Source of the DNA: Talinum fruticosum
Lineage: Eukaryota > Streptophyta > Magnoliopsida > Caryophyllales > Talinaceae
Reading direction: 5' to 3'
DNA: 64,000 nt
NCBI GenBank assembly: GCA_021018815.1
Contig: JAITYX010000046.1
Span: 2,322,001-2,386,000, forward strand
Below the pieces are notes generated by a model. The model made no database searches, had not been told where the DNA came from, and worked only from the letters and a program-made list of their open reading frames with translations. This document shows, one piece after another, positions 11,878-22,785 of this stretch (position 1 is the stretch's first letter; each line of letters opens with the position of its first letter). A program made the translations under genes and the position numbers.

Positions 11878-12047
11878 CCGAACCTCACTGTCGTGCTTGA
11901 CGGAGATAGCATTCTCAATCTTTCGACAACAATTGCTCTTTGAGGTGATGAGATTTATGCCATCCTTATTTAAATTTACTGCCGGTCGAGACTTTACCCT
12001 AAAGCCCAACGGAAGGGGTGCACAATCACCGAACTAAGCCCAATGGA

Positions 12048-12758
12048 TAGGGGTGAGCAGAAAAACCCAAACCGATAAACCGAACCGAAAAGCTGGCAAA
12101 ACCGAACCGATTTTCCGGTTAATCGAACAAGTTAAAATATCCGGTTAACCGTTTTATCCGGTTCCGATTACGGTTCAAGATTTTGAAACCGCCGGTTAAC
12201 CAAACCGACTCGATAATTATTTTTAATTTCTTTTTGTGAAATATTAAGTTGAGTATATATATTTTTTTACATTGTGTGTATTTTTGGAGGAGGTTATGGC
12301 TTGGGGGGGTAGTGACATAAGGGGTGGGGAGTGGAGTTGGGAGGGGGCAGTTTCACAAGAGGAGGGGGGATGGCACAGGGGAGGGGGCATTTTAAGTCCA
12401 TATTAAGTTTTATTAATCTTTAATTTATATTGTTTTAAATAGAAAACCTTCATTTTTCAAATGGCCATATATGTTCATGTTCCAAATTAGATATTCCTAC
12501 TACACTTTAAAAATTATGCTCATTTTTCTATTGCATATATATGCTACACCTCAAAAAATATTTAAAAAATGAACATTAAGAAACTTTATCTAACGGTTCT
12601 CGTTAACCGGTGAATCGAACCGAAAAATCCGTCTAACCGATATCCGGTTAACCGGTTTATCTCAGTTACGATTACGGTTCACATTTTTCGAACCGAAAAA
12701 TCTGGTTAACCGAATTGTAACCCCCAAACCGAACCGAACCAACCCATGCTCATCCTTT
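12048..12758. mobile_element. Non-autonomous hAT element, 711 bp, 8-bp TSD CCAATGGA
   Basis: The element starts TAGGGGTGAGCA and its other end, read inward, is AAAGGATGAGCA (9 of 12 alike). It is flanked by exact 8-bp copies of CCAATGGA at 12040-12047 and 12759-12766. Both subterminal zones are packed with ACCGAACCGA and CCGGTTAACCGG words (about 12060-12195 and 12595-12745), the arrangement thought to bind hAT transposase. No transposase coding is present, so movement would need a helper. It sits inside repeat copy B. Confidence 0.85.
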
Positions 12759-13325
12759 CCAATGGAGGCCTAACCATGTTTTCAGACCCATTTGAAACCT
12801 CCCAAAAGTCCACAAGTTCCACCAAAGTGTGGTCACCAGGATTCGAACTTTGGTGGGAAATGTTGAAACTCTACTCCCATACCAACCGAGCTACAAGCTT
12901 TTGGTACAAGTCAATTTCTTGTGAACAATACTACTTGTTGGGTTTCCTCCATACTTAGTGGGACCCACACATTGAATAAATTAAAAAAAGAGAAATGAAA
13001 GAGGAGGAAGAAAGCCACTGCAAAGTAGCCAAAATGCATCAGGAGCATTTAAGGCATGATCATCATATTTTGACTGATTGGTGTTATAGCAACCAAAGTC
13101 AAGCTTAAAGGGATTTGCCTCAATACTTGTCAGGAGCTTCCTAGATTTCAAATCATTATAAAGTTGAAGAAAAAGATTTTAGGTTGATTTCTTAGAGAAT
13201 TAAGGGGCTGTAAGTCAAGTTGCCTCAATACTTAGGCTAGCTATATTAATTAATTGAAGCTCCAAATTCCCCATTATAAATGAGATGTATGCATGCTTTC
13301 AGTAAAATAGAGAGCATGTAACCAA

Positions 13326-13748
13326 TAGCATTAGCAAAAATTCGGGTTCGAGTCAATTCGGGTTCGGATAATTCGGACAAATACACGAACCCTATCCGAA
13401 TTATAGATTCGGACTCCCGACCGGACCCGAACCCGAACCCGAATATCTGATGTTCAAATCCAAATGTCCGAATGTCCAAATTTGTGATATAAACTTTCAA
13501 AAATTGGACTGAAATTATGTATATGACCGAACACGAACCTAAATTTTCAATGTCGAACCCGAAAGTCCGAATTTTTTATTGAATATTTAGTAGATTATAA
13601 ACTAAATTATACCTAAACTCGAATGACCAAATGTCTGAACCCGATTGTCCGAATTTAATATTTCGGACAAAATTTTTGTGACCAACCCGATTTTTTTCGG
13701 GTCAAACAAATTTGGACAATTGGTTTGGATGGATTTTTGCCAGCGCTA
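13326..13748. mobile_element. hAT-type MITE copy 2, 423 bp, 8-bp TSD GTAACCAA
   Basis: Inverted termini TAGCATTAGCAAAAAT (left) and TAGCGCTGGCAAAAAT (right, read inward). Exact 8-bp flanks GTAACCAA at 13318-13325 and 13749-13756. Internal TTCGGGTTCGG and CCGAACCCGAA arrays are subterminal. A second, truncated copy lies at 10131-10505. It has no coding capacity. Confidence 0.85.
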
Positions 13749-14672
13749 GTAACCAAGTATGTGAAACACTTAAAAGTTGAGTGTACAGCTAAAAATAGAC
13801 GAGGGAGTTCCACTAAAATTTGGTGATATGAATTTTGTATTTCATCCCAAGTGGTTGAGGTAATTTATTTAGAGAAAATGATATTGTAATCCTACTATTC
13901 AAGTAGTAGAGGTATATTTTTCGGACCTACGATCCCTTAGTTTTTTTCCCTTCGTCTTGGAATGTTTTTTACATAAAAATTTGTTTCTCCTTCTATTATA
14001 TTTTTATAATTTTATTGTCCATCTTAAATTACATAAAGAGGGAAAATGGTTCGCTTCCGCTATAATCAACCTTTTCCCAACAGGTGGTCTCGGACCTCGG
14101 GTTGAGCAACCACGTTCTTGTGTGATTCAAGATGGAGGGCACTATCACATACGATGGTGACATGGTCAAACTTACGAGTAGGTAATTTCTCCTACTCGGA
14201 AGTCCATGATGGAAGACCATTTAATTTGCAAGGACCTTGTTGAGCCCATTCTCAATAAGGATATGCTAATAGGAAAAGATGAAAAAGATTGGACGATGCT
14301 AAATCGCAAAGCTGTTGCGATGATTCCAAAATACATTGATTGAAGCTTATTCGAGCATGTGCCAACTTTTAACAATGCATATAAGTTTTGGACACACCTT
14401 GAGTTGTTGATTCAAAGAGACTCCATGCAATAAAACTCACATTGTGAGACGGTTGGTGAAGTTGGAGTACAAGGACGACAAAAATATGATTGAACATTTA
14501 AACACATTCAAGGGGCTCATAAATCAATTATCAAAAGTTGAGATGAAACTTGGAGATGAATTGAAGACATTACTACTGCTTAGTTCACTTCTCGAGAGCT
14601 AGGATACGTTGGTAGCTATGATAAGTAAGTTCGCTCTAGAAGGTAAATTGACAATAGATACCATCACGGATA

Positions 14673-16168
14673 GGCCCTATTCCATTTAGCTTTAGCTTAC
14701 ATCCATACAGATTGCTTATAACTTTCCTTACAACTTCTTACAATTTCCTACAACTCCTTACAACTTCTTACAACTCCTTACACCTTCTTACGACTACATA
14801 TTATTTTTCACATCGAAACTTGTTGTAAATTTTTTTCTATTGTTTATGAATTTTTTTTCTTAGTGAATATTTATGTACGTTAAGGATGTCTACCAAGGAT
14901 GATTATGGGGTGGATTCTCTTTCGGATAGGCCCTGAAAGTAGAAGGAAGGTTGGAATGCCAACATGTATCTATTGTTAAATTCATCTGACCTAATAGTAC
15001 CCATTTTGGGAACGTACTATTTTCCTCAATTTCTATACTCATACTTCCATCGGGTATTTTGCCTATATCACGTTTATTTTGATAGATGCGTAAGGATTTT
15101 GATAATTAATACCCATTGGTACATTAAATTAATTTTATGTATTAATAAATTCACAAAAATTCCAACAAATAATTAATTTAAAAAAGTATCATGTCTATTG
15201 GATCTAGTTATCATGAATAATATTACAAACATTTTGTTAAAGTTTAAGTTGGAATTTTTGAATGTGACGAAATCATTTGAGCTATTTCCGCCATGTTTTA
15301 TTTAACATAAGTTGTAAGGTATTGTAAGGATGTGTAAGAAGATGTAAGGAGGTGTAAAAAGATGTAAAGAGTTGTAAGAAGTATAAAATATTGTATATGA
15401 GTCGATGAAAATGTTTAGTATATTCATATATGTATTTTTATAGTTATGTGTAATATATTTATATTTTTATTTATGAATTATATGTAATTTATAGAATTAT
15501 AAAATTTACATATTTGTGATGCCAAATGCATATATGTCATGTTTAATGATTTTTTTAATAAAAAGAAATTATATTTGATATTTGTGAAAAGAGTTTTTAT
15601 AAATGTATAAATGATTTTCATGTAATAGGTAGTTAAAAATGACCTTAATTTTACAAGTTCGAAATAAATATCATTAACTACTAATTTAGTAGTTGAAAAC
15701 ATTTAGTAGTTGAGGACATTTATTTCAAACTTGTAAAATTAAGTTTATTTTCAACTATCTATTATATGAAAATTATTCATGCATATATAAAAACTCTTTT
15801 CAGTAAACATCAAACATAATTTATTTTTTTCTAAAAATATAAAATAAGAAAATAAATATATGCATTTGGCATTATAAATATATAAATTTTATAGTTTACG
15901 TTAAATTCATAAATAAAAATACAAATATATTTTATGTAAATGTAAAAATACATTAAATAATTTTATCAAGTCATATACAACATTTTTATATTCTTTACAC
16001 CTTCTTACAACTCTTTATAACTTCTTACACCTCTTTACAACTCTTTACAATTTTTTACAACCCTTATAATTTCTTACGATTGCTTAAAACTCCTTAAAGT
16101 TTCTTACAACTGCTCACATTTCCTTACAACTTTTCTTACAACTCCTTATAACTAAATGGAACAGAGCC
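14673..16168. mobile_element. PIF/Harbinger-like element with large internal foldback, 3-bp TSD ATA
   Basis: Inverted termini GGCCCTATTCCATTTAG (left) and GGCTCTGTTCCATTTAG (right, read inward), 15 of 17 alike, flanked by ATA on both sides (14670-14672, 16169-16171). Excision restores the interrupted copia gag frame. Such termini and a 3-bp duplication fit PIF/Harbinger, although ATA is unusual against the normal TWA. No transposase is encoded. Blocks of short units built on CTTCTTACAACTCCTTACAA lie at about 14736-14805 and 15990-16150, with an inverted block at 15308-15385. Confidence 0.7.
15300..16110. repeat. Large inverted repeat (foldback), arms near 390 bp
   Basis: The arms at about 15300-15685 and 15700-16110 are inverted copies around a centre near 15690. 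Paired words include TAGTTGAAAAC/GTAGTTGAGGAC at the centre, AATTTTACAAGTTCG/AACTTGTAAAATT, GCCAAATGCATATA/TATATGCATTTGGC, and the TTGTAAGG arrays at the outer ends. A transcript would form a long hairpin. The arms differ by small indels and substitutions. Confidence 0.75.
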
Positions 16169-16459
16169 ATAGTCTCCTAAATGAAGAAGCCAGGAGAAAA
16201 GAAAGAGATATTTCGGTACAATCGAAAGCCAATGTTGCTAAGAGCCATAGTAGAAGTGATTACTGCGGAAGAAATAGTGGACGTGGAAAGTCCAAGGGAG
16301 AACAAAATCTCGCTCCAAACTTGTTTGCTACTAGGCCATAAGAAATTTGAGTGTCGATTCTCAAGAAATATCGGAAAGTTGGAGAAGTTAAAACATATCG
16401 GATCGAACTTCATAGAGAAGAGAAGAGAATAATTGCCATTGCGACCAAAGATGAAATGG

Positions 16460-18089
16460 TGTAGACACCTAAAAAGTGCCGCCCCTTTTCTATTTATTTT
16501 ATTTTATTTTATTTTGTTAGCCCGGTGATGAAAACCCAACCTCATTTGCATGCTTCGGTCAATATTGGACTAAATTAGAGTGATAAAATACATTTTAACC
16601 CACAAAAGCCAACTAGCCCACAAAAAGCCAATTGTTGTCAAGAACAACCCAAAACACAGACTTCTTAAGCTAGGCATGCATTTTGAGACCGTGGAAAAGG
16701 TCTCACAAAAGTGGTGCTGGTTTTGGGACCCCTCCCGAACGATGCCGTTTTGTCGGTTCGGCTCCTCGGGATCTCCTCTATCCATTTCCAGGATTTTCAT
16801 CATCCTCGATAGATGAATTTTGAAGTTATGTTTAGGGTTTCCTAAACCCTAAACTTTCCTATAAATAGGAGACTCCCTCTCCTCATTTCACACCTTAATT
16901 TCAGCAGGAAACCTCCCTTATGCTGAAGTTCTCTCTCCCTCACTCTCTCCCACATTCTCTTATCTCTACTTCCCACTTACTCAACTCGAGTAGTCCCTTT
17001 CTAAACCCACCAAAATAGCAATCTTTTCATCATTTTTTGTGCTCGTTGTTCTCGTTGTCACTCCGTCGACGATCGATATTCAAGCTAGCAGGTGGGTCAA
17101 TTTGAGGGCACACTTCTACCACCCCGGAGTTTGTTCTTGTACTGTATTTAATTCCAATTATTTATTACTTTCCGTATTGCGGATTAATGATGCAATCACT
17201 TTACTTTCCTCCTCGTCCGCTATAATATTTTATTTCTCGCTTTCCTCTTCTACTTTTCTTTCTTTTATTGCTTTCTTTACTGCTTTATTATTTACTTGTT
17301 TATCGCTTTCCTAGCATGTTTTGCTTACTTTAATTTACGTCTATCGCATGCTGATTGCTTGACTGTTTAAACACAATTTTTTAACACGTAATTTAGATTA
17401 GTAAAGGTCATATGTTGACGGGAGGAATGGAGAACATCCCTCTTTATTTTGTATCTTCACCCCGAACACCGGATTCTCGGTTTAAAACCGATGAAATCTC
17501 TTTCGAAACCTCTTCTAAGCTTAGTTTTCCCATACTAAGATTAGAGGAGTATTTTTGTACTTTTGTTAGGTTTTTTCTAAAACCGATCGGCGAATCTTAT
17601 TTTTGCTTTTATTTCTTTTTATTGCTTCTTGGCATTTCAAGCTAAAAAAATAGAAAATTTTGGTTCCATTTTGACGAGTTGAAGTCATATTGGTCGAGAC
17701 CGATTCCTTAGTCATGGTCCTATAGCCGGCATCGATGAGTAGCCGGACTTAGCTCCTGGCCTAAGCGGATTTCTCTATTTGAACTAAGTGCTTTGCTGCA
17801 AAATGAAACTTTTATTTTTCTCTTTTCTACCCTTGAAACAATATCCCGAGATTTGCCTAAAATGAATTTATAAAATAAAATGATTAATAAAAATCGCTAA
17901 TCACACCTTCGATTAAACTATTTCAAAATCAGATTCTAAAAAGAAACAATTTTAATAAAAGGTGTACCCCACTTTCCAAATAAACTTTCAAAAATCAAAA
18001 GAATCTTAACAAAATAAAAAAATCCGACGCTTCATGGGAAACTCCGATCCCACCATCCCTATGGGGGACGAGCTCGTTGGTTCTTATAG
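16460..18089 (+). repeat. Gypsy-1 5' LTR
   Basis: Starts TGTAGACACC; U3 contains a CTATTTATTTTATTTTATTT tract. The TATA box TATAAATA lies at 16860-16867, preceded by the inverted pair GTTTAGGGTTT (16830-16840) and AAACCCTAAA (16844-16853). The right end is placed just before TGGCGACTTTG at 18090; the exact last base is uncertain because no clear CA is present. Confidence 0.75.
16860..16867 (+). promoter_or_regulatory. TATA box of gypsy-1 5' LTR
   Basis: TATAAATA in CTTTCCTATAAATAGGAGAC, the same in the 3' LTR at 21677-21684. Pyrimidine-rich sequence follows, as expected for a retrotransposon transcription start. Confidence 0.75.
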
Positions 18090-18108
18090 TGGCGACTTTG
18101 TTGAGGAC
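18090..18108 (+). other. Gypsy-1 primer-binding region
   Basis: TGGCGACTTTGTTGAGGAC lies directly after the 5' LTR. It resembles the TGGCGACTC-type primer-binding sites of Ogre/Tat-like gypsy elements. Gypsy-2 has the related TGGCAACTCC at 42385. Confidence 0.55.
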
Positions 18109-18889
18109 GTCACTTATTAAGGAGGTGAGACTTGAAATCAAAATTGTGAGTTTTCTTATTATGTTTTCCATTAGACATGTTGCATTTAAGCAACCTTAAA
18201 CTTTAGTTTCTTTTAATTTTGACCTTTAGGCTTTACCCTTAAGTGAACATTTTCGGTGAAGTCGAACCATTACCTCAGTGGGCCCAACTAGGCTTAACAC
18301 AGGAGATGGTTACTCTCCACTCATAGCATGCCTTTTCTCGATTCCCGAGCGAGAGGCACTGATTATTCAAGTCCCACTATGCATCCCATAGGGGACGACG
18401 GAATATGAGCCACCGTGTAAGCGGCCTAGAATTATGCCTCTTTTGACCATAAAATCTTAGGAGTCTAGGTTGTACCATCTTTTCATTTCCATGCTTGAAA
18501 CGAGTGTGGATGCTTTTAGTATTTAACCTTTTTCTTGTGAGTCTTTAGTTTAAGATAGGTTTGCTAAATAATCCTTGCATGGGTGCAAAAATAAAATAAA
18601 CTAATAAATCTTCTTGAGTTGGTCCATTTTTGTGCATTTTTATCCAAACTCAAAATTTTCCTCTCCCTTAAGGTCGGTCTATTAATTGCATTTTTCAAGT
18701 CAGTCAATTCCTTCTAGTCTCGGTCCAAAAAAAAAAAAAAATCAGGAACGGTCCACAACCGTCGGGCCTAACCGACACCGACTTTCCGTCCTCCCCTTGG
18801 GCCGGTCTTTCCAATGGGCCCCTTCTATGCTCTAGTCGAGTCTTAGGTTCTAGCCTTCTTTTCAGCATTTTCCCTCAACATAATTGCAT

Positions 18890-19375
18890 TTTTTTTCGTT
18901 GCAAATTAAGAGGTGTCTTTTGTATTTAGCCAAAATTAAATTCATCTCAATTAGGAGAGTCCATTTTTGTATTAGCCAAAATTAAAATCATCTCAATTAA
19001 GGTGATGAGTCTTTTGTTTTTGTATTAGCCAAATTGAAATTCATCTCTAATTAGAAGAGTCTTTGTTTGCATTAGCCAAATTAAATTCATCTCTAATTAG
19101 GTGAGTCTTTTATTTGCATTAACAAAATTAAAATTCATCTCAAATAGGTCAGCCTTTTATTTGCGTTAGCCAAATTTAAATTTATCTCAAAATAGGGAGT
19201 CTTTGTTTAGCCAAATCAAGTTCACATCAAAACAGATGAATCTTTGTTTGCATTTAGCCAAATTAATCTCAAAATAGGCGAGTCTTTGTTTGTATTCAGT
19301 CAAATTAAATTTATCTCAAATTAGGTGAGTCTTTATTTGCATTTAGCCAAATCAAATTTATCCCAATCTAAGGGA
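18890..19375 (+). repeat. Gypsy-1 leader minisatellite
   Basis: About eight imperfect units of 50-62 bp carrying TTAGCCAAATTAAATTCATC followed by TCAAATTAGGTGAGTCTTT. The same family of units forms the gypsy-2 leader array at about 43150-43460, so it is a conserved non-coding feature of this gypsy family. Confidence 0.85.
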
Positions 19376-20429
19376 CTCCATTGATATCGTTGCATTTTAT
19401 TTTGGTCAATCCGTATATGCATCCAAATAACAGAGCATATCATTTTCTTTTCTTAGGTTTCCATTGTTTTCTTGGGTCAAGAACTTAAGCCCCATCTCTT
19501 CTAAAATTTTCCACGAAACAATCTTGAGCACCTACTCTTTTGGGACGCATGGTAGGGAATGGTACCAAAATCGGGAATCCTAACTCGAAGTGGTTATGAA
19601 ATAAGAAAATACATACCACACCAGTACGTCGAAAACCATTAGTGGTAATTCTTGTACGTCGCCCATGAACAAAGCGCAACCCTCTTCCAAAAATGGTCGA
19701 CGAACTAAAGTAAACCCAAATCAGGATTCCTTTTTGAATTACGAAGGCCTAATTTTCGTTATAACAGATACGTAGGAAGCCCTTGAGGTCCAACCCCAAT
19801 TCTAATCTTTTTCAAGTTCTTAATTCAAAGTAAGTTTGCCATACTCGGAGAAGCGTAAATCAATCGGGAAGCATCCCATTCTGATCCGCCATTGAACCAT
19901 ACTTGAAGTTTAAGCATCTCATTTCTTTTGCTTTACTTTAAGAGTAAGGGCTAAAATGCAATTTTGTCTTTGTCTTTTTAAAATTTTTTGCATCATCTTA
20001 ATAAAAGAATGCATTTGTTCTTAGAATAGAGTCTTACATTCATCTCCTTTGCATGAGTCAAAGTTCTAAAAATACAAAAATTAATAACAAAGCACCCTAC
20101 AAGAGATTTTTCAATCAAGCATTATCCATTTAGTTAGTATCAAGAAGGTCATCAATACCGCTACCTTCAAAGAGATTTCATCATAGCTACGATATTCAAG
20201 AAGAGTTAGACACGGGCACCCAAGAAAAACGTGGGGGCTTGTGATCGAAAAGATCATATTACCGCAGCAACTCCAAGAATACCTAGGAAGAGACACAAAT
20301 CATTTACCATATAAATGAAGGAGCTATTAGCACACGGACTAAAAAGCTCAAAATTAAAAAGAGGCATATAATCTCAGTAAACTCTAGATTTTCAAGCAAG
20401 TCAAGTTTATCCATCCCTATTTCGACGAA

Positions 20430-21130
20430 AACGAATAGACATCGAGCTTCGGACCCAACATCCGTCAAGGTTCGGACACCCAGTCGAGCTTCGGACCCAA
20501 CAACGGTTAAAGTTCGGACACCCCGGTTGAGTCTCGGACTCAAGAGCGGTTAAGGTTCGGACACCCCAGTTGAGTCTTGGACTTAAGAGTGGTCAAGGTT
20601 CGGACATCCCTATCGAGCTTTAGGCCCAATGGCGGTTAAGGTTTAGACTTCCCTACATTGAGCTTCGGGCCCAATAACGATCAAGTTTCAAACATCCTAA
20701 TCGAGCTTCGGGCCCAACAGCGGTCAAGGTTCGGACACCAAGCCAAGACTTCAGGACCGCTCGATGGCCAAGTCGAGACATCACCCTTGAAACATGATTT
20801 GGCTAAAGACCATTTTCGGGTAACACTTGAATCTATCTACATTCGATTATCAACTAACAAAGCTGTTAATGTCGAAAGTTTTAGCCAAGTTTCGGACCAA
20901 GAGACGAGTCAAGTTTAGGCCCCTCATCCGAGCTTCAGGATAATAATCAAGCCAAGCTCAGGATACCCCGCTGAACTTCGGATATAAGAAGTGGTCAAGT
21001 TCGGGCAACCCTCCGGACTTCAAACTTTACTACTCGAGTCAAACTCAAGCTCCCCACCAAACTTCGGACTAAGTACGTGGGCACACCAATCCGAGCTTCA
21101 AGACTTTAATTAGCCAAGTTCGGGAATAAG
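20430..21130 (+). repeat. Gypsy-1 3' internal tandem array
   Basis: Ten or so degenerate units of about 55-62 bp with AAGGTTCGGACACCCC, GAGCTTCGGACCCAA and GCGGTTAAGG words. Units become less regular to the right. They lie between the interior and the polypurine tract and show no coding sense. Such arrays are common in the 3' non-coding part of large gypsy elements. Confidence 0.8.
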
Positions 21131-21266
21131 CCAACCAAACTTCAGAATCCATTAACTAATTTTAGACGCATTAATTTCACAAATGTAAGCGATATCGGAA
21201 ACGATGCCAACTAAAAAGGTAAGTACTCTTTAGTGTCTATTTTGACCTTCATCTTCCGGACTCGGT

Positions 21267-21282
21267 TAAAATGGGGGCTAAC
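21267..21282 (+). other. Gypsy-1 polypurine tract
   Basis: TAAAATGGGGGCTAAC immediately precedes the 3' LTR start TGTAGACACC. The position and purine run fit the plus-strand primer site. Confidence 0.75.
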
Positions 21283-22575
21283 TGTAGACACCCGAAAAGT
21301 ATCGTCCCTTTTCTATTTATTTATTTATTGTTAGCTCGTTGATAAAAACCCAACCTCATTTGTATGCTTGGGTCAAGATTGGACTAAAACAGAGTGATAA
21401 AATACATTTTAGCCCACAAAAGCCAACTAGCTAACGTAAATCCAATAAGTGTCAAGAATAGTCCAAAACACGGGTTCTTGGGCTTGACACACATTTCAAG
21501 GTCTGCTAAAAGGTGGCACAAAATTGGCACTAGTTTTGGGACCCCTCCTCGAACAACGTTGTTTCGTCGATTTGGCTCCTCAGGATCTCCTCTATCCATT
21601 TCCGGGATTTTCGTCATTTGTATCTCTTCGGTCGACGACTTTTGAAGTTAATTTGATGGTTAACCCTAAACTTTCCTATAAATAGGAGACTCCCTTCTCC
21701 TCATTTTACACCCAAATTTCCGTAGAAAACCCCCTTTATGTTGAAATTCTTTCTCCCTCACTCTTTTCCATATTCTCTTCTCTCTACTTCCTACTTACTC
21801 CACTCAAGTAGTCCCTTTCCAAAGCCACTAAAATAGCCCTCTTTTCATCATTTTCTATGCTGATTGTCCTGCCGTCACTTTGCCAAAATCCAATCGACAT
21901 TAAGCTAACAGATGTGTCGACTTGAAGGTGCGGTTCCATCATCTTGGAGTTTGTTCGTGTACTATATTTAATTTCATTTATTTATTACTTTTTGTATTGT
22001 GGATTAACAATATAATCACTTTAATTTCCTACTCGCCCGTTGTGATATTTTATTTCACTTTCCTATTTCCTTTTTCTTTCTTTTATTGCTTTCTTTCTTG
22101 CTTTATTATTTGCTTGTTTATCGCTTTCCTAGCATGTTTTGTTTACTTTAATTTTTGGCTATTGATTGCTTGGCTGTTTAAACACAATTTTAACTCATAA
22201 TTTAGATTAGTAAAGGTCATATGTTGAGGGGCAAAATGGAGAGCATCCCTCTTAATGTTATACCTTCACCTCCGAACACCGGATTCTCAACTTAAGACCA
22301 GTGGAGTCTCTTTCAAAACCTCTTATAAGCTTAGTTTTCCTATACAATTGGAGGAGTACTTTTTGTATTTTTGTTAGTTTTTTCCTAAAATTGACTAGTG
22401 ACTCCTTACTTTTGCTTTTAATTCTTCTTATTGCTTCTCGACATTTCAGCCTAAAAAATAGAAAATTTTGGTTCTATTTTGACAGTTGAAGCTATATGGC
22501 TGAGTTGATCCCTCGATCATAGTCCTATAGCCGGTGATCGGTTACCAATTAGCGCAAGCTTATGCTCGCCGCTGA
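21283..22575 (+). repeat. Gypsy-1 3' LTR, truncated at right
   Basis: Aligns with the first ~1.3 kb of the 5' LTR (start, TATA box at 21677-21684, AAAGGTCATATGTTGA, TCCTATAGCCGG near the end). Visible substitutions and indels separate the two LTRs, so the insertion is not recent. The last ~320 bp are missing where gypsy-2 begins. Confidence 0.8.
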
Positions 22576-22608
22576 TGTAGACACCAAAAACGTGTCATTC
22601 TTATCTCT

Positions 22609-22617
22609 TTTATTTTT
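22609..22617 (+). repeat. MULE target-site duplication, left (TTTATTTTT)
   Basis: Nine bases TTTATTTTT directly left of the MULE; the same nine occur directly right of it at 40601-40609. Nine is the normal Mutator duplication length. The sequence is low-complexity, but the flanking LTR continuity supports it. Confidence 0.8.
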
Positions 22618-22785
22618 GGAATATTGGACGGGAATAATACAAACTTTGGGGGTATTGGTTAAATTTAATACAAACAATTTTCTTGGTTGTGAACAGAACC
22701 TACTTTAGGGCTATTTTGTAATATCGAACGCCACCGAGTTTTATGGGCGGCGACTTGTCGAGAACGTGACGTGACAATTTTTTTG
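22618..22785 (+). repeat. MULE left terminal inverted repeat
   Basis: Matches the reverse complement of 40433-40600 along its whole length with scattered substitutions, from GGAATATTGG to GTGACGTGACAATTTTTTTGG. Confidence 0.85.

Larger units (their letters stand above)
11255..12908 (-). mobile_element. Repeat copy B with tRNA-derived (SINE-like) head, split by two insertions
   Basis: Read on the minus strand from about 12908, a Pol III-type head is visible: box A TAGCTCGGTTGG (12882-12893) and box B AGTTCGAATCC (12839-12849), spaced as in a tRNA gene. The body runs to about 12767, is broken by a hAT element (12048-12758), continues 12047 to about 11878, is broken again at about 11342-11877, and ends near 11255. 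The GAGGTTC/GAACCTC stem and A run near 11313-11330 look like a SINE tail. The full body (over 400 bp) is long for a SINE, so it may be a composite. Confidence 0.55.
14132..16459 (+). pseudogene. Ty1/copia gag, decayed and split by a DNA element
   Basis: Starts at ATG 14132 (MEGTITYDGDMVKLTSR). After a small frame change it reads MMEDHLICKDLVEPI, DWTMLNRKAVAMIPKYID, FEHVPTFNNAYKFWTHLE, then LVKLEYKDDKNMIEHLNTF and LEGKLTIDTITD at the edge of the insertion (14672). The frame resumes after 16171 as SLLNEEARRKER, followed by a basic stretch and a damaged CCHC knuckle (CLLLGHKKFEC, about 16318-16350). Removing the insertion with one ATA copy joins TITD to SLLNEEARRKE exactly in frame. Gag packages element RNA. 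Pol is missing because a gypsy LTR begins at 16460. Several stops; not functional. Confidence 0.85.
16460..22575 (+). mobile_element. Gypsy-1: non-coding Ty3/gypsy element, 3' LTR truncated by gypsy-2
   Basis: 5' LTR about 16460-18089, primer-binding region at 18090, leader with tandem repeats, polypurine tract, and 3' LTR 21283-22575. Both LTRs start TGTAGACACC and share a TATA box in AACTTTCCTATAAATAGG and a matched AGGTCATATGTTGA region. No gag, protease or reverse transcriptase was found in 18.1-21.3 kb, so it is a large retrotransposon derivative type element that would rely on partner proteins. It sits in the copia gag at 16459. The 3' LTR stops about 320 bp short, exactly where the gypsy-2 LTR begins. 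Confidence 0.8.

Noticed and set aside
12839..12893. Functional tRNA gene
   Set aside because: A and B boxes are present, but no proper acceptor stem or cloverleaf was seen and the sequence belongs to a repeat.
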